The translations under genes and the position numbers were made by a program. The notes under the pieces are model-generated. The model was given only the letters and a program-made list of their open reading frames with translations, did not search any database and was not told the DNA's origin. A stretch of 8,531 nucleotides of DNA from Clostridiales bacterium. Lineage in GTDB: Bacteria; Bacillota; Clostridia; Christensenellales; Aristaeellaceae. The DNA lies in contig JAAZBR010000197.1 in NCBI GenBank assembly GCA_012513735.1, positions 1-8,531 of the forward strand, given 5' to 3'. Below, in pieces: positions 7,491 through 8,531 of this stretch (the first letter of the stretch is position 1; each line of letters opens with the position of its first letter).

Positions 7491-7500
7491 TCGAGCTACG

Positions 7501-7506
7501 TCCTCC
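7501..7506 (-). promoter_or_regulatory. Ribosome binding site that fixes the infB ATG
   Basis: The minus strand reads GGAGGA ten bases before the ATG at 7490, in the 23-base gap after the L7Ae-like gene. It favours this start over the in-frame GTG at 7547, which would overlap the upstream gene by 34 bases. Confidence 0.7.
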
Positions 7507-7513
7507 GATGGCC

Positions 7514-7837
7514 TTATTGGCCTTTTTGGTGTAGGTTTTCCACGCACGCCTTGCGTACTTTATCAGTTAATCCCCCTTGTGGCAAGGCCGCAACAATTGC
7601 CTTTGCCTTGCCCGTAGCCGATTCCAGCAGGCCTGGGGGAAGAATGTGTAGGGGGATTTGATGACTGATTGCCGCATTCTCAAAACGCCTTCGCGTGTTG
7701 GCGGATGCCCCATCATCCAGCAGAATTAAGGCTGCCTTGCCCTGCCTGACTGCTTGCAGCGCCCGCTCCCCTCCAGGGATCAGCAGGCCCGCACGCGTTG
7801 CCAAACCCAGCAGACCACTTAGGCCATTACTGGCCAC
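7514..7837 (-). CDS. ylxQ: L7Ae/L30e-family RNA-binding protein (YlxQ-like)
   Basis: This 107-residue protein belongs to the bacterial L7Ae relatives found between ylxR and infB; members such as YlxQ are reported to bind kink-turn RNAs. Seen in the sequence are the family opening [10 protein letters not shown] (8-17), the helix [22 protein letters not shown] with SANTRRRF that forms the RNA-contact face, and the closing [12 protein letters not shown]. The loop before ATGK reads GLLES rather than the more usual charged LG-type segment. The start is GTG at 7835-7837 with AAGGAG seven bases upstream, overlapping the ylxR stop by 11 bases. The next gene, infB, begins 23 bases after its stop. The RNA target is unknown. 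Confidence 0.9.
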   Translation of the reverse strand: MASNGLSGLLGLATRAGLLIPGGERALQAVRQGKAALILLDDGASANTRRRFENAAISHQIPLHILPPGLLESATGKAKAIVAALPQGGLTDKVRKACVENLHQKGQ

Positions 7838-8114
7838 TGGCTGTCTCCTTGGGGAGCATAGACAAGGCCTGGCGCAACTGCTCCGTCACCTCAGAACCGA
7901 TGGCCGTTTCAAGCGCCCGGTCCAACTGGCGCTGCTTGATAGCCCGCATCAGGCAGCTTTCCTGCCGACACACATAAGCCCCCCGGCCTGATTTCTTACC
8001 GACGGGATCAAGGGAAACCTCTCCCTCCGGCGAACGCACAACACGCAGCAACTGCTTTTTGGGAAACATCTCACGGCAGCCAACGCACATGCGCATAGGA
8101 ATCTTCTTGGGCAT
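7827..8114 (-). CDS. ylxR: YlxR family (DUF448) nucleic-acid-binding protein
   Basis: The product is 95 residues. It opens with PMRMCVGCRE (residues 6-15) and carries GRGAYVC (43-49), the two hallmarks of the YlxR/DUF448 family. Four cysteines (C10, C13, C49, C54) form two pairs. The surface is strongly basic, consistent with RNA or DNA binding; family members have been linked to RNase P RNA and to nucleoid-associated regulation. The residues after about 80 form a short polar tail. The ATG at 8112-8114 is preceded by AAGGAG at a short spacing of four bases, and lies 14 bases after the nusA stop. Position between nusA and an L7Ae-like gene is the standard Firmicute arrangement. Confidence 0.93.
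   Translation of the reverse strand: MPKKIPMRMCVGCREMFPKKQLLRVVRSPEGEVSLDPVGKKSGRGAYVCRQESCLMRAIKQRQLDRALETAIGSEVTEQLRQALSMLPKETASGQ
7845..7850 (-). promoter_or_regulatory. Ribosome binding site for the L7Ae-like gene inside ylxR
   Basis: AAGGAG on the minus strand, seven bases before the GTG start at 7837, lies in the last codons of ylxR. Motif and spacing are identical to those in front of rbfA, which also begins with GTG inside its upstream neighbour. Confidence 0.75.
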
Positions 8115-8128
8115 GGATCTCCTTCAGG

Positions 8129-8531
8129 TTACATGTCCAGCGGGTAAGGCTGATTGTACAGGTCATCCTGGGGATAATTTTCGTGCAGGTACTCATCCTG
8201 TTGTGGAATTGCTTCCGGGTCAATGCCCTGTTCACGCATCAGTTCGGCCACCTGAGACTCGGACTTGATGTCGATCTTCCAGCCGGTCAGCTTGGCTGCC
8301 AGGCGGGCGTTCTGCCCTTCCTTGCCAATGGCTAGGGAGAGCTGCATATCAGGCACCACCACGCGGCAGATTTTCTCTGCCTCGGAGATGAACACGCTGA
8401 CCACGTGGGCGGGATTAAGCGCATTGGCCACAAACTCAGCAGGATCGGGTGACCACTTGATGATATCAATCTTCTCGTTCTTCAGCTCTTTGACCACATT
8501 CTCCACACGGGAGCCACGGGGGCCTACGCAG
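8129..8531 (-). CDS. nusA: Transcription termination/antitermination protein NusA, C-terminal part only
   Basis: The last 133 codons and the stop are inside the window; the gene continues past the right edge. NusA binds RNA polymerase and nascent RNA and modulates pausing, termination and antitermination. The visible part holds the end of KH1 ([12 protein letters not shown], with the GxxG-like loop at the window edge), the linker with [10 protein letters not shown], and KH2 ([23 protein letters not shown]). After KH2 it ends in a short acidic, Tyr-rich tail ([22 protein letters not shown] region) with no sign of the acidic repeats found in enterobacterial NusA, as expected for Firmicutes. ylxR starts 14 bases after its stop, so it is the upstream member of this operon as seen here. 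Confidence 0.95.
   Translation of the reverse strand, partial: CVGPRGSRVENVVKELKNEKIDIIKWSPDPAEFVANALNPAHVVSVFISEAEKICRVVVPDMQLSLAIGKEGQNARLAAKLTGWKIDIKSESQVAELMREQGIDPEAIPQQDEYLHENYPQDDLYNQPYPLDM

Noticed and set aside
7491..7547. GTG start 57 bases upstream for IF-2.
   Set aside because: It falls within the L7Ae-like gene, while the ATG at 7490 has a good GGAGGA site and the typical MSKVR opening.

Overview
The window is a compact stretch of bacterial chromosome with all recognisable genes on the minus strand, so transcription runs from the right edge to the left. Gene content and order (nusA, ylxR, an L7Ae-like gene, infB, rbfA, a DHH phosphoesterase, truB) are the classic nusA-infB translation operon. 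A separate ylxR and L7Ae-family gene between nusA and infB, a DHH-family nrnA between rbfA and truB, AAGGAG-type ribosome binding sites, and a NusA that ends shortly after its KH domains all point to a Firmicute. The G+C-rich sequence and the fhs gene suggest a member of the Clostridia. I cannot name a genus from the sequence alone.

Layout from right to left: the 3' end of nusA (8129-8531, cut by the edge), ylxR (7827-8114), ylxQ/L7Ae (7514-7837), infB (4590-7490), rbfA (4199-4597), nrnA (3235-4215) and truB (2330-3238). These seven genes are separated by at most 23 bases or overlap by 4 to 17, so they are almost certainly co-transcribed and partly translationally coupled. Their products serve transcription elongation/antitermination, RNA binding, translation initiation, 30S maturation, nano-RNA turnover and tRNA pseudouridylation. 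A 94-base gap with a near-consensus sigma-A promoter follows, then a GntR/FCD-family regulator (1570-2235), a 72-base gap holding a terminator-like hairpin, and the first 499 codons of formate-tetrahydrofolate ligase (fhs), which runs off the left edge.

The genes share a theme. Fhs makes 10-formyl-THF, the formyl donor for initiator fMet-tRNA, and IF2 (infB) is the factor that selects fMet-tRNA on the 30S subunit. Whether that proximity matters is inference. The regulator upstream of fhs is the natural candidate to control fhs, itself, or both.

Most of the window is ordinary housekeeping DNA and I see no clear new system, mobile element, CRISPR array or RNA gene. The items worth a second look are a perfectly phased 30-bp tandem repeat inside infB (nine decapeptide units), the regulator promoter with a pair of 8-bp direct repeats one helical turn apart and a possible leaderless mini-ORF, the hairpin between the regulator and fhs, and the replacement of the frequent truB-ribF-rpsO order by truB-gntR-fhs.
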